Part shown: piece after piece, positions 26,382 to 35,452 of the stretch
How the letters are laid out: every line of letters starts with the position of its first letter
Numbering within the stretch: position 1 is the stretch's first letter
From: Shewanella sp. VB17
Lineage (GTDB): Bacteria > Pseudomonadota > Gammaproteobacteria > Enterobacterales > Shewanellaceae
Reading direction: 5' to 3'
Assembly: GCF_013248905.1 (NCBI RefSeq)
Contig: NZ_JABRVS010000001.1
Coordinates: forward strand, 2,666,001 to 2,730,000
DNA: 64,000 nucleotides
Translations under genes and position numbers: made by a program
Notes under the pieces: generated by a model
Told to the model about the DNA's origin: nothing
Databases searched by the model: none
What the model saw: the letters and a program-made list of their open reading frames with translations, nothing else

Positions 26382-26524
26382 TGATGTAAAGCTGATGGTG
26401 TTTGGGTCCTTAATTAGGTCATTTTTTACTTTTCGGGCTGCTCTGCGGCGCATTTTCGTTTATCCTATAGCGTATCAGACAAGCTATTAGTGGCTTATTG
26501 TCATTGATAATATAAGGAATTGTT

Positions 26525-27652
26525 ATGCGGATCAGCGCCAATTTTGATGGTGGTAATATTGAAGTTATCAACCAAGATAATATTAAAGATGTGCAACTGG
26601 CTATTCGTCCCGATGTGGGTGATGAATTTTTTCAGTGGTTCAATTTTCGTTTAGAAGGTGAAATAGGCTGTCAATATCGGCTGAATATTGTCAATGCTGA
26701 TTTAGCTTCTTACCCTGCAGGCTGGGATAATTATCAAGCCGTGGCAACCTATGATAGACAACAATGGTTTCGTCTTCCTACAGTATATAAAGAAGGGACG
26801 CTCAGCATTGACGTCGAGCTAGATTGCGATTCGATTCAAATTGCTTATTTTGCCCCCTACAGTTACGAGCGTCATCAAGATCTCCTCGCGTCAGTTCAAA
26901 TTCATCCATTAGTCAGCCTTGAACATTTAGGGTTAACGTTAGACGGTCGTGATATGACGTTAATTAACGTCGGTGATAATGATGAGTCTAAAGCGAATAT
27001 TTGGATCACAGCTCGCCAACACCCTGGTGAAACCATGGCTGAATGGTTGGTTGAGGGCTTGTTAAATAGCTTGTTAGATGGTGATAATGTTAACGCTAAA
27101 GCGCTGCTCGATAAAGCTAATTTTTACATTGTGCCTAATATGAATCCAGACGGTAGTGTTCGTGGTCATCTAAGAACCAATGCTCTCGGGGTTAATTTAA
27201 ATCGAGAATGGCAACATCCATCTTTGGAAAAGAGTCCAGAAGTTTATTATGTGACTCATAAGATGAAAGAAACAGGTGTGGATTTGTTTTATGATGTACA
27301 CGGTGACGAAGCGCTTCCTTTTGTTTTTCTTGCAGGCTGTGAAGGGATCCCATCGTATGACGAGTCTAAGGTTAAACTGCAGAAACAATTCGTCGATGCA
27401 TTATTATTAACCAGTGCTGACTTTCAAACTGAGTTTGGCTATGATAAAGATGAACCGGGTAAGGCGAATATGACCGTTGCTTCCAATTGGGTTGGCGAAA
27501 CATTTTCTTGCCTGTCAAACACATTAGAGATGCCGTTTAAAGATAATGATAATATGCCAGATCAGATGACCGGTTGGTCACCTGAGCGATCTATGTATTT
27601 CGGTGAGGCTTCTTTGATTGCTATGTTAGCAGTCGTTGATCATTTACGGTGA
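26525..27652 (+). CDS. M14-family zinc carboxypeptidase, cytosolic type
   Basis: A 375-residue protein with an N-terminal beta-rich domain (about 1-120) and a C-terminal M14 carboxypeptidase domain. Zinc ligands are H166 and E169 in RQHPGETM and H259 in YDVHGDEALP; the catalytic glutamate is E335 in NTLEMPFKD; the substrate-binding block is NPDGSVRGHLRTN. There is no signal peptide. The arrangement resembles the cytosolic carboxypeptidase group (deglutamylase-like), and bacterial members have no settled substrate. ATG 26525 follows AAGGAATTGTT. Confidence 0.88.
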   Translation: MRISANFDGGNIEVINQDNIKDVQLAIRPDVGDEFFQWFNFRLEGEIGCQYRLNIVNADLASYPAGWDNYQAVATYDRQQWFRLPTVYKEGTLSIDVELDCDSIQIAYFAPYSYERHQDLLASVQIHPLVSLEHLGLTLDGRDMTLINVGDNDESKANIWITARQHPGETMAEWLVEGLLNSLLDGDNVNAKALLDKANFYIVPNMNPDGSVRGHLRTNALGVNLNREWQHPSLEKSPEVYYVTHKMKETGVDLFYDVHGDEALPFVFLAGCEGIPSYDESKVKLQKQFVDALLLTSADFQTEFGYDKDEPGKANMTVASNWVGETFSCLSNTLEMPFKDNDNMPDQMTGWSPERSMYFGEASLIAMLAVVDHLR

Positions 27653-27767
27653 TGGATCGCAGATCTCCTCAATTATTTCGACATGCAAAATTGTGTATGT
27701 TTACATCATTTTGGGGTATAGCATGAGTTCAGTAGTCATTAAGCTAATCAGTTTTTGAGGGGATGTG

Positions 27768-28085
27768 ATGGCGTTGATTGAATGTTCAACTTGCAATAAA
27801 CGGATCTCAAGTAAAGCAAGCCATTGCCAATATTGCGGTTGCCATGTGTCAGAAGATACCGAGCTTGTGAGTAAAATCTCTCACATCAAACGTTCGAATC
27901 AGCTGATTAATCATGGATTATTGTCCATGTCTGTGTTTATTGCAGGTGTAGTGGTGTGGTGTTGGGGTGGCGAGTCAGCCCAAGGTTTACGCGCTTATAT
28001 TGGCAGTGCCTGTTTTGTTGTTGGCTTTGTTGGTTACCTTATCACTCGCTTGCGGATTGTGATACATAAACGGAAAAAAGTATGA
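27768..28085 (+). CDS. Small zinc-ribbon membrane protein
   Basis: A 105-residue protein: an N-terminal zinc ribbon (C6-x2-C9 and C20-x2-C23, in ECSTCNK and HCQYCG) followed by two hydrophobic helices (about 45-62 and 70-95) and a basic end (RKKV). I do not recognise a named family; the ribbon probably faces the cytoplasm. I chose ATG 27768, preceded by GAGGGG; a GTG one codon earlier is possible. Its stop overlaps the yeaC start by four bases (ATGA), so the two are translationally coupled. Confidence 0.75.
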   Translation: MALIECSTCNKRISSKASHCQYCGCHVSEDTELVSKISHIKRSNQLINHGLLSMSVFIAGVVVWCWGGESAQGLRAYIGSACFVVGFVGYLITRLRIVIHKRKKV

Positions 28086-28366
28086 GTGAAGAAATTAATA
28101 AGATGATTGATGAGATGCCAGAGCTTGTCTATGAGCGACTTCGTGGTGGTGTTGAACTGGGAAAATGGGAAGATGGTACGGTGTTATCGCCTGCACAACG
28201 TGAATCGACTCTGCAACTGGTTATGCTATACCAAGCAAGAAGACTCAATCAAACTGATCATTTCACGATTAGTCGTGGAGGGGCGCTAAACGAACTGTCG
28301 AAGTCTGAGCTTAAGAAACAGTTTAAAGGTGAGGCTATCGCCGAGTTTAAAGAGAAAGATTTGTAA
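28082..28366 (+). CDS. yeaC: DUF1315 family protein YeaC
   Basis: A 94-residue soluble protein of the DUF1315/YeaC family, recognised from MPELVYERLRGGVELGKW and TLQLVMLYQARRLN. The function is unknown. It overlaps the preceding zinc-ribbon gene by ATGA and is convergent with ansA, with a shared hairpin between them. Confidence 0.88.
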   Translation: MSEEINKMIDEMPELVYERLRGGVELGKWEDGTVLSPAQRESTLQLVMLYQARRLNQTDHFTISRGGALNELSKSELKKQFKGEAIAEFKEKDL

Positions 28367-28376
28367 AATAGATGAG

Positions 28377-28402
28377 AAACCTAGGAATAAACTCCTAGGT
28401 TT
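28377..28402. terminator. Bidirectional hairpin between yeaC and ansA
   Basis: AAACCTAGGA and TCCTAGGTTT pair perfectly around a 6-base loop between two convergent genes. T-rich ends on both sides (TTTTCTC on plus; TTTCTC on minus) suit termination in either direction. Confidence 0.78.
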
Positions 28403-28408
28403 TCTCTG

Positions 28409-29422
28409 TTAATCCTCGGTTAATTCACCGACTAAATCTTGCTGCATCGCGGTTCGAACTTCATCGGGTGTCAAAGGTTTAGATAGCAAATAATGTAATT
28501 TAGCCAGTGTCGCTTCAGTGGTCATGTCTGATCCACTTATCACCCCAGCCGCTTCTAAAGCATGACCGGTTGCATAGCCTTTCATGTTGACCTTACCTTG
28601 CCAACATTGTGTTAGATTAACAAGTATAACCCCTCTGTTGGATGCATCAGAGAGCACCTTTAACAGCGCGGGATTTTTTGGTGCATTCCCTACTCCATAA
28701 GTCAGAATAATTAACGCTTTAACGGGTTGCTGTAAAATATTTTCAATGATATCTGTGGTGATCCCTGGGTAGAGGGTCACTACGCCAATAGGCTGTGGGC
28801 TAATCGTTGCGACGGCTAGCTCTTTTGGGCCTTTGGTGGCTATCACTCCGGCTTTTAACCGAATTTTAATACCCGCATCGACTAACAAAGGAAAGTTGGG
28901 TGATGCAAAAGCACCAAATCCATCAGCATGTGCTTTTGTGGTTCTATTACCTCTGAACAATTTATTGTTGAAAAATAAAGATACCTCAGCAATTGGATAG
29001 TTTGCGGCGATGTAAAGCGAGTTTAATAAGTTAGTTTGTCCATCAGATCTTAACTGTGCCAATGGGATCTGTGATCCTGTCACTATGACCGGTTTTGAAA
29101 GTCCTTGCAGCATAAAGGAAAGGGCTGAAGCGGTAAAGGCCATGGTGTCAGTGCCATGCAAGATAACAAAGCCATCATAAAGATCATAATTATCTTTGAT
29201 GTCATTGGCGAGCCTTTGCCAATCGGTGGGGGCCATATCTGAAGAGTCAATTAAAGGACTGTATTCATGTATGACAAAATTAGGCATTTCATCATGGTAA
29301 AACTCAGGCATAGATTTAACACAGTCGGTGAGAAACCCTGCGATGGGTGCAAATCCTTGCGCCGTTTTTTGCATACCTATGGTGCCGCCTGTATAGGCAA
29401 CGTAGATGGAACGTTTTGTCAT
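28409..29422 (-). CDS. ansA: L-asparaginase, type I (AnsA)
   Basis: A 337-residue cytoplasmic asparaginase that hydrolyses asparagine to aspartate and ammonia. Catalytic elements: T14 region in AYTGGTIGM and T91-D92 in LHGTDTMAFT, with the lysine in TTKAHADGF. There is no signal peptide, which fits the low-affinity type I enzyme rather than the periplasmic type II. It lies 170 bp downstream of sppA in the same orientation, an order also seen in E. coli (sppA-ansA). Confidence 0.94.
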   Translation of the reverse strand: MTKRSIYVAYTGGTIGMQKTAQGFAPIAGFLTDCVKSMPEFYHDEMPNFVIHEYSPLIDSSDMAPTDWQRLANDIKDNYDLYDGFVILHGTDTMAFTASALSFMLQGLSKPVIVTGSQIPLAQLRSDGQTNLLNSLYIAANYPIAEVSLFFNNKLFRGNRTTKAHADGFGAFASPNFPLLVDAGIKIRLKAGVIATKGPKELAVATISPQPIGVVTLYPGITTDIIENILQQPVKALIILTYGVGNAPKNPALLKVLSDASNRGVILVNLTQCWQGKVNMKGYATGHALEAAGVISGSDMTTEATLAKLHYLLSKPLTPDEVRTAMQQDLVGELTED

Positions 29423-29542
29423 GATGAATGTCTAGTTAACATTGATTGACCGCAGTATACTTGTTTGAGTGCCTTTGCCCAATGATAAAACCAAATAAAT
29501 GGACATGAGAATGGGGGGAATGGTTGAGTATGAACATTAACA

Positions 29543-29571
29543 AGCCCGAGAAATTATCGTTTCATCGGGCT
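29543..29571 (-). terminator. Hairpin after sppA
   Basis: AGCCCGA and TCGGGCT pair around a 15-base loop, about 20 bp past the sppA stop. On the minus strand it is followed by TGTTAATG, not a strong T run, so readthrough into ansA is possible. Confidence 0.5.
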
Positions 29572-29592
29572 GTAGAGATGAAATGTCAGTGG

Positions 29593-31434
29593 TTACAAAT
29601 TACAATTGTCGCATAATAAATACATACCGTTGGGATCATCGAAAGCATTAAAGTCATCGATAGCACTTGACCATTGAGACAATAGTTGCGTGATAACGGA
29701 AGTATTGTCTGCCGTTACTGATTGTGGCAAGTAGGCGCTAGCTGATGACATTATTTCTTTGATAAACAATTCTTGTGGTGTGAGTTCTTGTTCAATGAGT
29801 TCACTATCATAATGGTCGAGTTTAGCCATTTCGGCAGCTTTTGTGACTGCTTGCTCTAGATCGCCTAATTCGTCAACAAGTCCAAGTTCCAGTGCTTTTC
29901 GTCCTGACCAAACTCGGCCTTGAGCGATGCTGTCAACATCATCAATACTCATGTCACGTTCACTGGCGACTAAAGAAATAAAATCGCGGTAGCCGCGTTC
30001 AATATGACGTTGAATAACGGCTTTTATTTCAGGGGTTAACCCTTTGGTCACCGACATTCCTGCCCATTGTGATGTCGCGACGCCATCAGTGTGAACACCA
30101 ATACTCGACAATGAATCTTCAAAAGTGGTGAGCATCCCAAATATGCCGATAGATCCCGTTAAAGTCGTTGGGGTGGCGTAGATATAATCTGCACTGGCAG
30201 AAATCCAATATCCGCCTGATGCGGCGTAGCTTCCCATACTAACCACCACGGGCTTACCTGCGGTTTTTAGTGCTATGACTTCTTGTCTTATTTGTTCTGA
30301 AGCAAAAGCGCTGCCACCAGGGCTATCGACTCTTAATACTACCGCTTTAATATTATCATCAAAACGAGCCTTCCTCAGTAAAGTCGAGGTACTTTCTCCC
30401 CCTATTTCCCCTGCGGGTTGGTGACCATTAAGGATGGTGCCTTTAGCGACGATGATGCCGACAGTATCGCTGTTTGGCAGCTGAGGAGGTAAGGTGATTA
30501 AGCTTAGGTAGTCATAAAAATTGACGTGTTTATAACGATGACCTTCTGCTGAAGCTCCCACTAACTCAAGCATATCGAGTCTAAAACCCTCGGCTGATAC
30601 TAATTTATCGACCCAGCCCATGTTCAGCGCCATTTGAGCTGATTGACCTTCTGCTTTATCGAGTTCATCAATATAACGCTGCGCTGTTAATACTAAATCT
30701 TCGCCAGTCATCTTGCGATTCTGAGCGACGACCGTTTGGTAGCTATTCCACATATCTGTTAGTAGGGCTAAGTTGGCTTCTTTTGCCGCTGGGGACATAT
30801 CATCTCGGATAAAAGGTTCAACCGCAGATTTGAATGTACCGACACGAAAGATGTGTGCATTAATCTTCAACTTATCGAGTGCGGATTTATAATATTGTCT
30901 GTAACGACTTAAGCCTTCCATTTCAACAGCCCCTTGGGGGTTTAAGTAGATGGTGTCGGCAAAGCTTGCGAGAAAGTATTGATTTTGCCCATACCAGTTA
31001 GCTTCAGCAATGATGGGTTTGCCAGACTCTTTGAAACGGCTGAGTGCATCACCGATGGACTGGAGTTTACTCACCCCAGTCCATTTTAGGTTACCAATAT
31101 CCAATATTATGGATGAAATACGAGTATCTTGTGCTGCGTTATCAATGGCATTAAGCACATCAGCAAGTAATATTTCCCCTTCAGTGTCGTGACCGTTTTC
31201 CATGGCTGTTTGTATGGGATCAACGGGTCTTTGTTGTTCAACGATAGCGCCTGATAGATCTAACACTAATGCCGATCCGGCTTCTATTTCTACATTATCA
31301 TCAATGCTGATCGAAACGATAATGGCGATAAGCAGACCGAAAAAAATAACATTCAAAATTAACTTTCTTACACCGTTTAGGGTTCTCCATAGGAGCCGAG
31401 ACATTCTTTTTACTAATGAGGGGTTAGCGGGCAT
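29593..31434 (-). CDS. sppA: Signal peptide peptidase SppA, 67 kDa type
   Basis: A 613-residue inner-membrane protease that degrades cleaved signal peptides. One N-terminal membrane helix (about 25-44), then two tandem ClpP-like domains. The Ser-Lys dyad is visible: K202 in RVGTFKSAVEP in the first domain and S406 in GSYAASGGYW in the second, matching the E. coli arrangement (K209/S409). ATG 31434 follows AAGGATT. Confidence 0.95.
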   Translation of the reverse strand: MPANPSLVKRMSRLLWRTLNGVRKLILNVIFFGLLIAIIVSISIDDNVEIEAGSALVLDLSGAIVEQQRPVDPIQTAMENGHDTEGEILLADVLNAIDNAAQDTRISSIILDIGNLKWTGVSKLQSIGDALSRFKESGKPIIAEANWYGQNQYFLASFADTIYLNPQGAVEMEGLSRYRQYYKSALDKLKINAHIFRVGTFKSAVEPFIRDDMSPAAKEANLALLTDMWNSYQTVVAQNRKMTGEDLVLTAQRYIDELDKAEGQSAQMALNMGWVDKLVSAEGFRLDMLELVGASAEGHRYKHVNFYDYLSLITLPPQLPNSDTVGIIVAKGTILNGHQPAGEIGGESTSTLLRKARFDDNIKAVVLRVDSPGGSAFASEQIRQEVIALKTAGKPVVVSMGSYAASGGYWISASADYIYATPTTLTGSIGIFGMLTTFEDSLSSIGVHTDGVATSQWAGMSVTKGLTPEIKAVIQRHIERGYRDFISLVASERDMSIDDVDSIAQGRVWSGRKALELGLVDELGDLEQAVTKAAEMAKLDHYDSELIEQELTPQELFIKEIMSSASAYLPQSVTADNTSVITQLLSQWSSAIDDFNAFDDPNGMYLLCDNCNL

Positions 31435-31599
31435 GATCCAATCCTTTATTTCGTTAATATGACTATGCTAACTGAAAATGCTGCGATAGGGAAAATCAAT
31501 TGTAAAGGGATCTGTTCATGATTGTGCCACAACTTAGTTGAGCTTAGATAAAACAAGAGGTATGCTAATTTTAATCACTTGTTTTAAAAGGATGTTTGA

Positions 31600-33615
31600 A
31601 TGTCGTTTCCGCATTTATTAGCCCCCTTAGATCTGGGCTTTACAGCGTTAAAAAACCGTGTACTGATGGGATCTATGCATACTGGCTTAGAGGAAGAGAA
31701 AGGCGGGTTTGAGAAACTCGCACAATTTTACAAAGAGCGTGTTGTAGGAGGCGTAGGCTTAATTGTCACTGGTGGGATCTCGCCTAACTTACGTGGACGT
31801 TTAGCCCCTAATGCTTGTCAGTTAAGCTTTCCATGGCAAATAGGCAAACATCAAGTTGTGACGAAAGCGGTACATGAAGCTGGTGGAAAGATTTGTATGC
31901 AACTTTTACATGCTGGCCGTTATGGTTACCATCCTTTTTCCCAAGCACCGAGTAAAATTAAATCCCCTATCACCCCCTTTACCCCTTCGGCGATGTCTGC
32001 TAGGCAAATTTGTGGGACGATTAAAGATTATGCTTCTTCGGCTGCGTTATCCCAAAGAGCGGGATACGATGGTGTTGAGGTGATGGGATCAGAAGGCTAT
32101 TTGATTAACCAATTTGTCTCTTCGCGTACCAATGTTCGTGAGGATGAATGGGGAGGAAGTTTTGCAAATAGAATCAAGTTTCCATTAGAGATCGTCCGTA
32201 GTATTAGACAAAAAGTGGGTGATGATTTCATTATTATCTTTAGATTATCCATGTTGGATCTTGTTGACAATGGTTCAAGTTGGGATGAAGTCGTTGAGTT
32301 AGCAAAATTGTTAGAACGTGCTGGTGTCACGATCATGAATACCGGGATTGGTTGGCATGAAGCGCGAGTACCGACAATTGCCACCAGTGTACCAAGAGGG
32401 GGATTTGCTTGGGTAACAGAGCGCCTTAAGCAAGAAATCACGATCCCTTTAGTGGCAACGAATCGCATTAATACGCCTGACATTGCGGAACATATTCTTG
32501 CGTCAGGTCAAGCCGATATGGTCTCGATGGCCAGGCCTTTTTTAGCAGACGCCGATTTTGTTAACAAAGCCCAAGCAGGGACACCTGAGCTTATCAATAC
32601 GTGCATTGGGTGTAATCAGGCCTGTCTTGATCATACCTTTGCACTTAAACGCGCGACGTGTTTGGTTAATCCTAGGGCATGCTATGAAACGGAACTCAAT
32701 TTTACGCCGACGATGAAAAAGAAACGTATCGCTGTGATGGGAGCTGGCCCTGCAGGGATGGCATTTTCCGTTTATGCGGCAATGCGTGGACATGATGTGG
32801 TGTTATTTGAAGCTAAATCGGAAGTGGGTGGGCAATTTAATTTGGCTCGTAAAATTCCTGGTAAAGAGGAATTTGATGAAACCATACGTTACTTTATTCA
32901 TCAGATGGCATTACATCATGTTGAGTTGCGTTTAAATACACGACTTGATGCCACAGTGGTAAGAGATGAGCCATTTGATGAAATCGTGATGTCATCAGGT
33001 GTTGTGCCGAGAAAAATAGCGCTTCCTGGCTTTGATAACCCTAAAGTGGTGGATTATCAACAAGTACTTAACAATGAAGTCTTACTGGGCGAGCGCGTTG
33101 CCTTGATTGGTGCGGGTGGGATTGGTTTTGATATGGCCCATTTTCTTTGTGAGCCAGAATCTACCACACTGCAACCTGATAAATGGTTAAAACAATGGGG
33201 GATCGATAAGGAATACTCTGAACGTGGTGGGCTAATGGCCCCGGTTGATACTAGCGCACATCGTGATATTTATTTATTGCAACGTAAAAAAAGCAAAATG
33301 GGTAAAGGGTTAGGTAAGACCACTGGTTGGATACATAGGCTGGTACTTAAGAAGCATCAGGTTAAGATGAGAACGGGCGTTAATTACCGTCAATTTGACG
33401 AGCAAGGGTTACACATAACAGTGGATGAAAAAGATGAAATTTTGCCCGTTGATAATGTCGTCTTGTGTGCTGGGCAGGAGTCAAATAGAACATTACTCGA
33501 TGAGATGAAGGCGACTGGATTACCTGTCCATTTAATTGGCGGTGTCGATGTTGCCGCGGAGCTGGATGCTAAGCGGGCCATACGTCAAGGTGCTGAACTG
33601 GCGATTAAACTATAA
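31600..33615 (+). CDS. fadH: 2,4-dienoyl-CoA reductase (NADPH)
   Basis: FadH reduces 2,4-dienoyl-CoA so that beta-oxidation of unsaturated fatty acids can proceed. The 671-residue protein has the expected layout: an Old-Yellow-Enzyme-like FMN barrel (about 1-330), a [4Fe-4S] site C335-x2-C338-x3-C342-x11-C354, and an FAD/NADP half starting with MGAGPAGMAF near 377 and a second dinucleotide fold (IGAGGIGFD) near 504. Length and cysteine spacing match E. coli FadH almost exactly. Single gene. Marine gammaproteobacteria often carry polyunsaturated lipids, which would give this enzyme work. Confidence 0.95.
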   Translation: MSFPHLLAPLDLGFTALKNRVLMGSMHTGLEEEKGGFEKLAQFYKERVVGGVGLIVTGGISPNLRGRLAPNACQLSFPWQIGKHQVVTKAVHEAGGKICMQLLHAGRYGYHPFSQAPSKIKSPITPFTPSAMSARQICGTIKDYASSAALSQRAGYDGVEVMGSEGYLINQFVSSRTNVREDEWGGSFANRIKFPLEIVRSIRQKVGDDFIIIFRLSMLDLVDNGSSWDEVVELAKLLERAGVTIMNTGIGWHEARVPTIATSVPRGGFAWVTERLKQEITIPLVATNRINTPDIAEHILASGQADMVSMARPFLADADFVNKAQAGTPELINTCIGCNQACLDHTFALKRATCLVNPRACYETELNFTPTMKKKRIAVMGAGPAGMAFSVYAAMRGHDVVLFEAKSEVGGQFNLARKIPGKEEFDETIRYFIHQMALHHVELRLNTRLDATVVRDEPFDEIVMSSGVVPRKIALPGFDNPKVVDYQQVLNNEVLLGERVALIGAGGIGFDMAHFLCEPESTTLQPDKWLKQWGIDKEYSERGGLMAPVDTSAHRDIYLLQRKKSKMGKGLGKTTGWIHRLVLKKHQVKMRTGVNYRQFDEQGLHITVDEKDEILPVDNVVLCAGQESNRTLLDEMKATGLPVHLIGGVDVAAELDAKRAIRQGAELAIKL

Positions 33616-33624
33616 AGTGCGACT

Positions 33625-33649
33625 AAGCCAGAGAAGGGACTCTGGCTTT
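33625..33649 (+). terminator. Hairpin terminator after fadH
   Basis: AAGCCAGAG and CTCTGGCTT flank a 6-base loop, 9 bp past the fadH stop. Only a short T tract follows (TTTC). Confidence 0.7.
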
Positions 33650-33783
33650 CACCACCCCCTTAAATTCCACCCTTTTCAGTTTTCGCTCATCTTTATGTTG
33701 ACTCTGATATTTCGTCATCACAACAGATAGCGTGCTAAATCCTCATTGGCTTGCTATTATAAACATGGCTAAAAGGGGGAATA

Positions 33784-34059
33784 ATGAAGTCTAGTCTCGA
33801 TAAAATGCTTGCTAACCATAACAAACTCATTCACACGGAAGGAGTGAAGATCACTTCTCATACTCAAAGGGAAGTTGAAGAGTGGGTTCAACATACTGTT
33901 ATGATAGAAGGATGTGATGTTCCTTTTAAGTTTAAGCGGCCGAAAAAATTTCGATGCCTTAAGGGTAATAAAGTCAACATGACCTATTATGCTGAACAAG
34001 AAAAAGTAGCAGGATTTGAGATTGAAGTGATGAAAGTCGTCAGAATCAAGCGCTTTTAG
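33784..34059 (+). CDS. Conserved hypothetical protein, 91 aa
   Basis: I do not recognise a named family. The protein is small, basic and soluble; the C-terminal half (VPFKFKRPKKFRCLKG, NMTYYAEQEKVAGFEIEVMKVVRIKRF) looks like a compact beta-structure with many lysines and arginines, which might suit nucleic-acid or membrane-surface contact, but this is inference. A strong AGGGGGAATA ribosome site precedes ATG 33784, which favours this frame over the overlapping 121-codon frame on the opposite strand. Confidence 0.72.
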   Translation: MKSSLDKMLANHNKLIHTEGVKITSHTQREVEEWVQHTVMIEGCDVPFKFKRPKKFRCLKGNKVNMTYYAEQEKVAGFEIEVMKVVRIKRF

Positions 34060-34410
34060 CACAATCAATGAATTACCGTGATAAAAATACCCTGTGCACT
34101 TCACGATAAGCATACCAGTGAATGCGTATATCAATTGTCCTCAAATGTTTGAGTAAAACTGCTTTGCTGATAAATGATAACTACGTTGTTTGGTTATTTT
34201 CTTATGATGTGTGCTCATTTACCCTACCGTTGCGAGTTTTACGCCTTTGTTTACAGTTAATCATTTTCAAAATCACTCAATTTGATAGAATGTATAATTA
34301 GTCCAGCTATTTCATATTTTCAGCTTAATCACGTCTCGACATGCCGGATCCTGCATCTTGAGGTGGTTTAGCTCTATGTGTATCTAGTTGAATATATAGG
34401 AGAGTTATCA
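34060..34410. other. 351 bp gap before ppaC
   Basis: No gene, RNA or strong repeat is visible. It presumably holds the ppaC promoter, perhaps around TTGATAGAATGTATAATTAG near 34283-34302, and the AGGAGAG ribosome site just before 34411. Confidence 0.4.
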
Positions 34411-35331
34411 ATGTCAGTTTATGTTGTGGGACATAAGATCCCAGATTCAGATTCAATTTGTGGTGCGATTGCACTTGCTTACTTAAAAAATCAGATCAAT
34501 GAGCCGGCAATTGCGGCTCGTTTAGGTGAGTTATCACCTGAAACAGCGTTTATTTTAGAAAAATTTGGATTTGAAGCACCAGAGTTTAAGACAAGCTATG
34601 CGGGTGAAGAAGTGTATATTGTCGATCACTCTGAGTTAACTCAGGCGCCGGATGATATTGCTCAAGCCACCATTGTTGGTATTGTTGATCACCATAAGTT
34701 GGGTGACTTGACCACATCAACCCCACTTGAGTGTTGGATCCGTCCTGTCGGTTGCAGTAATACCATTATTAAGATGATGTTTGATTTCCACAGTGTCAAA
34801 ATCCCTAAAGACATCGCGGGTATTATGCTGTGTGCGATTTTAAGCGATACGGTGATTTTTAAATCTCCAACTTGCACCACGGCTGATATTAAGTGTGTGG
34901 AAGCTCTGGCTGAAATTGCTGGGATTGAAGATTTTAAGGCGCTTGGGATGGATATGTTCAAGGTCAAATCTGCCGTTTCAGGAACGTCAGCACGGGATCT
35001 TGTGATGCGTGATTTCAAAGATTTTAACATGAATGGCAAGAAAATTGGCATTGGCCAGCTAGAAGTCATCGACTTATCAGTGTTTGACAATATTAAAGCT
35101 GAGCTTGAAGCGGATATTCTTGCATTAAAAGCCGAAGGTGAGCGCCATAGCGTGATTTTGCTGTTAACAGATATCATGAAAGAAGGATCTGAGTTACTAG
35201 TTGTCAGTGATGATGCAAGCTTAATTGAACGTGCTTACGGTAAAGTTTGTGTTAATGATAGAGTGTGGCTTGACGGTGTATTAAGCCGCAAAAAGCAGAT
35301 CGTGCCACAGTTGCAAGCAGCACTGGTGTAA
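34411..35331 (+). CDS. ppaC: Manganese-dependent inorganic pyrophosphatase
   Basis: A 306-residue family II pyrophosphatase of the DHH superfamily that hydrolyses pyrophosphate to phosphate in the cytoplasm. Metal ligands are visible: H8, D12 and D14 in GHKIPDSDS, D72 in VDHSE, and the D93-H94-H95 signature in VDHHKLGD. The C-terminal SRKKQIVPQL is the substrate-binding motif. I chose ATG 34411 with AGGAGAG upstream; an earlier frame start at 34378 is less likely. Single gene with its own terminator. Confidence 0.96.
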   Translation: MSVYVVGHKIPDSDSICGAIALAYLKNQINEPAIAARLGELSPETAFILEKFGFEAPEFKTSYAGEEVYIVDHSELTQAPDDIAQATIVGIVDHHKLGDLTTSTPLECWIRPVGCSNTIIKMMFDFHSVKIPKDIAGIMLCAILSDTVIFKSPTCTTADIKCVEALAEIAGIEDFKALGMDMFKVKSAVSGTSARDLVMRDFKDFNMNGKKIGIGQLEVIDLSVFDNIKAELEADILALKAEGERHSVILLLTDIMKEGSELLVVSDDASLIERAYGKVCVNDRVWLDGVLSRKKQIVPQLQAALV

Positions 35332-35371
35332 ACCAAGTATGTTTTGATCGTTTTTTATTGAGTTTATTGAT

Positions 35372-35400
35372 AAAACCTCAGCAGCATTCGCTGAGGTTTT
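35372..35400 (+). terminator. Rho-independent terminator of ppaC
   Basis: AAAACCTCAGC (35372-35382) and GCTGAGGTTTT (35390-35400) pair around a 7-base loop, 40 bp past the ppaC stop. The symmetrical A/T ends could also serve the convergent protease gene. Confidence 0.88.
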
Positions 35401-35452
35401 AGTTTATGGCTAAGGCAGTAAAATGCTTGTTCCTTTACTCGATAATGAGTAC

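Noticed and set aside
33769..34134. Minus-strand 121-codon frame overlapping the 91-aa gene
   Set aside because: It lacks a good ribosome site and its composition (many F, S, L, H in odd runs) looks like antisense; the plus-strand frame has a strong ribosome site and protein-like composition.
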